Assembly (NCBI GenBank): GCA_031547885.1
Contig: JAVBRO010000026.1
Location: forward strand, 1-52,999
Direction of reading: 5' to 3'
Origin: UBA940 sp031547885
GTDB taxonomy: Bacteria; Bacteroidota; Bacteroidia; Bacteroidales; Rikenellaceae
DNA: 52,999 bases
In this document: piece after piece, positions 51,975-52,999 of the stretch
How the letters are laid out: each line of letters opens with the position of its first letter
Position numbering within the stretch: the first letter of the stretch is position 1
Position numbers and translations under genes: made by a program
Notes under the pieces: model-generated
Told to the model about the DNA's origin: nothing
Database searches by the model: none
What the model saw: only the letters and a program-made list of their open reading frames with translations

Positions 51975-52910
51975 ATGAGGAAATTTGTAATTATATTTGC
52001 GCTGACAATCATATCGGTAGCTCTGTTTGCGCAAAATCGGGAAACACTCATGAAAAAAGAACTCACTCCGCTCGAAAAACATGTCATTATAGACAAGGGC
52101 ACGGAGATGCCTTTCACGGGGGAATATACCGATTTCACAGGCCGCGGCACCTACCACTGCAGGCAGTGCGGCGCTCCGCTCTACCGTTCCGACAGCAAAT
52201 TCCATTCGGGCTGCGGCTGGCCCAGTTTCGACGACGAGATTGCCGGAGCCGTCACAAGGACTACGGATGCCGATGGAAGGCGCACCGAAATAACCTGTGC
52301 GGCCTGCGGCGGACATCTGGGGCATGTCTTCGAAGGGGAAGGTTTTACCGATAAGAACACGCGCCACTGCGTCAATTCGGTCTCATTGCAATTCATACCT
52401 GAAAACAATAAAAAAATGGAGAACACGGGGAAAACTGAAACCGCCATATTTGCCGGCGGTTGTTTCTGGGGCATCGAGCACCTTATGCAGCAGGCGGATG
52501 GCGTTATCGACGCCGAATCCGGTTATATCGGCGGCGATGTTCCGAATCCGACCTATGAGCAGGTAGGGACGGGCAAAACAGGACATGCGGAGGCCGTGAA
52601 AGTTATTTACGATCCGGCGGCGGTCTCATATGAGGAACTCGCCAAACGTTTCTTCGAGATGCATGACCCCACGCAGGTAAACCGCCAGGGAGTCGACGTC
52701 GGGACGCAGTACCGCACGGAGATATTCTATCTCTCGCCCGAACAGAAGGAGACTGCCGGAAAGTTGATCGACATACTTGCCAAAAGGGGTTACAGGGTTG
52801 CCACGAAGCTTACTCCGGCCACGGAATTCTATCCTGCCGAGGAGTACCATCAGAATTATATCGAAAAGACCGGCAGGGAGTCCTGCGGAACTTACAGTAA
52901 ACGGTTTTAA
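51975..52910 (+). CDS. msrAB: Secreted bifunctional methionine sulfoxide reductase MsrB-MsrA
   Basis: It repairs oxidised methionine, reducing both R (MsrB) and S (MsrA) sulfoxides in the periplasm. The 311 residues have a signal peptide (MRKFVIIFALTIISVALFAQ), then MsrB (two CxxC zinc pairs YHCRQCG and CAACGG, catalytic Cys in RHCVNS), then MsrA with GGCFWGIEH. The ATG at 51975 is preferred to GTG 51969 because it starts the signal peptide. A near-consensus -7 box (AATATTTG, 51962-51969) places transcription about at the ATG. The last 17 codons lie in the terminal palindrome. Confidence 0.95.
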   Translation: MRKFVIIFALTIISVALFAQNRETLMKKELTPLEKHVIIDKGTEMPFTGEYTDFTGRGTYHCRQCGAPLYRSDSKFHSGCGWPSFDDEIAGAVTRTTDADGRRTEITCAACGGHLGHVFEGEGFTDKNTRHCVNSVSLQFIPENNKKMENTGKTETAIFAGGCFWGIEHLMQQADGVIDAESGYIGGDVPNPTYEQVGTGKTGHAEAVKVIYDPAAVSYEELAKRFFEMHDPTQVNRQGVDVGTQYRTEIFYLSPEQKETAGKLIDILAKRGYRVATKLTPATEFYPAEEYHQNYIEKTGRESCGTYSKRF

Positions 52911-52999
52911 AACAGCAGCGGCCTGCATATGCAGGCCGCTGCTGTTTTAAAACCGTTTACTGTAAGTTCCGCAGGACTCCCTGCCGGTCTTTTCGATAT
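52858..52999. repeat. Perfect 142-bp palindrome at the right edge
   Basis: Bases 52858-52928 and 52929-52999 are exact reverse complements, centred on GCAT|ATGC. The central 40 bp (52909-52948) are a natural terminator hairpin. The outer arms mirror the 3' end of msrAB coding sequence, so the right half is probably not genomic. Confidence 0.9.
52909..52948 (+). terminator. Terminator of msrAB (palindrome core)
   Basis: AAAACAGCAGCGGCCTGCAT and its mirror form a 20-bp stem starting within the msrAB stop, ending in TTTT. Confidence 0.7.

Overview
The window reads as a chromosomal piece of a Bacteroidetes bacterium, most likely order Bacteroidales and possibly an Alistipes/Rikenellaceae-like lineage (the family is a guess). 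The evidence is: the Bacteroidetes-type promoter element TAnnTTTG in front of many genes, with almost no Shine-Dalgarno sequences; batD/batE, a DUF4831 protein, a Bacteroidetes-type LptE and a one-piece FGAM synthase of about 1240 residues; a menaquinone gene of the futalosine route; and moderately high GC in the core genes. Nearly everything is housekeeping. I see no phage, plasmid, CRISPR array or complete insertion sequence. The sequence probably runs from contig end to contig end, because the last 142 bases are a perfect fold-back palindrome.

Layout. 1-355: the tail of an unknown gene, a perfect 52-bp palindrome and a terminator. 356-5339 (minus): recR, batE, batD and a class I fumarase. 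5538-6530 (plus): class II aldolase. 6667-9144 (minus): GH51 arabinofuranosidase lipoprotein. 9286-10152 (plus): EamA transporter, apparently leaderless. 10154-17124 (minus): an envelope/division block, murI-ftsK-lolA-like-mqnE-PASTA protein-rluD. 17254-27139 (minus): plsC-parE-parC-aroK-purL behind one promoter. 27279-30424 (plus): fabD, then ROK regulator/kinase, GNAT and thioredoxin. 30693-33665 (minus): DUF4831 protein, AlkD-like HEAT protein and an SDR fused to a zinc ribbon. 33824-38113 (minus): trmN6-like methyltransferase, and the tightly coupled run ybbR-coaE-folP-lolD-TIGR02757. 38311-38808 (plus): GNAT. 38882-41500 (minus): sigma-54 activator-lptE-TPR protein-secG. 41710-42417 (minus): HU-domain protein with a C-terminal membrane anchor. 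42548-45285 (plus): a small upstream ORF overlapping an arginine-decarboxylase-like gene, then a lipoprotein with a C-type-lectin-like C-terminus. 45346-49018 (minus): a heterodimeric ABC exporter. 49102-51896: two small membrane proteins, tRNA-Val with a duplicated 3' end, and a membrane-anchored Nudix-like protein. 51975-52910 (plus): secreted MsrB-MsrA.

How the genes fit together. Several minus-strand runs are joined by TAATG or ATGA junctions and look translationally coupled. Their themes are envelope building (murI, ftsK, lolA-like, PASTA, lptE, lolD, secG, plsC, fabD), DNA topology (parE-parC), cofactors (coaE, folP, mqnE) and purines (purL).

The most interesting signals, all hypotheses: (1) a lipoprotein whose last 41 codons resemble the variable region of a diversity-generating retroelement target; (2) a dispersed hairpin repeat that ends in a promoter, a possible mobile promoter cassette; (3) a topoisomerase IV subunit A with a long disordered acidic tail ending in QLNLF, a sliding-clamp-type motif; (4) a 28-codon upstream ORF whose stop overlaps the start of the decarboxylase gene; (5) an SDR enzyme fused to a nucleic-acid-type zinc ribbon; (6) a tRNA-Val attachment-like scar beside a membrane-tethered Nudix-like gene; (7) several short inverted-repeat element families between operons.
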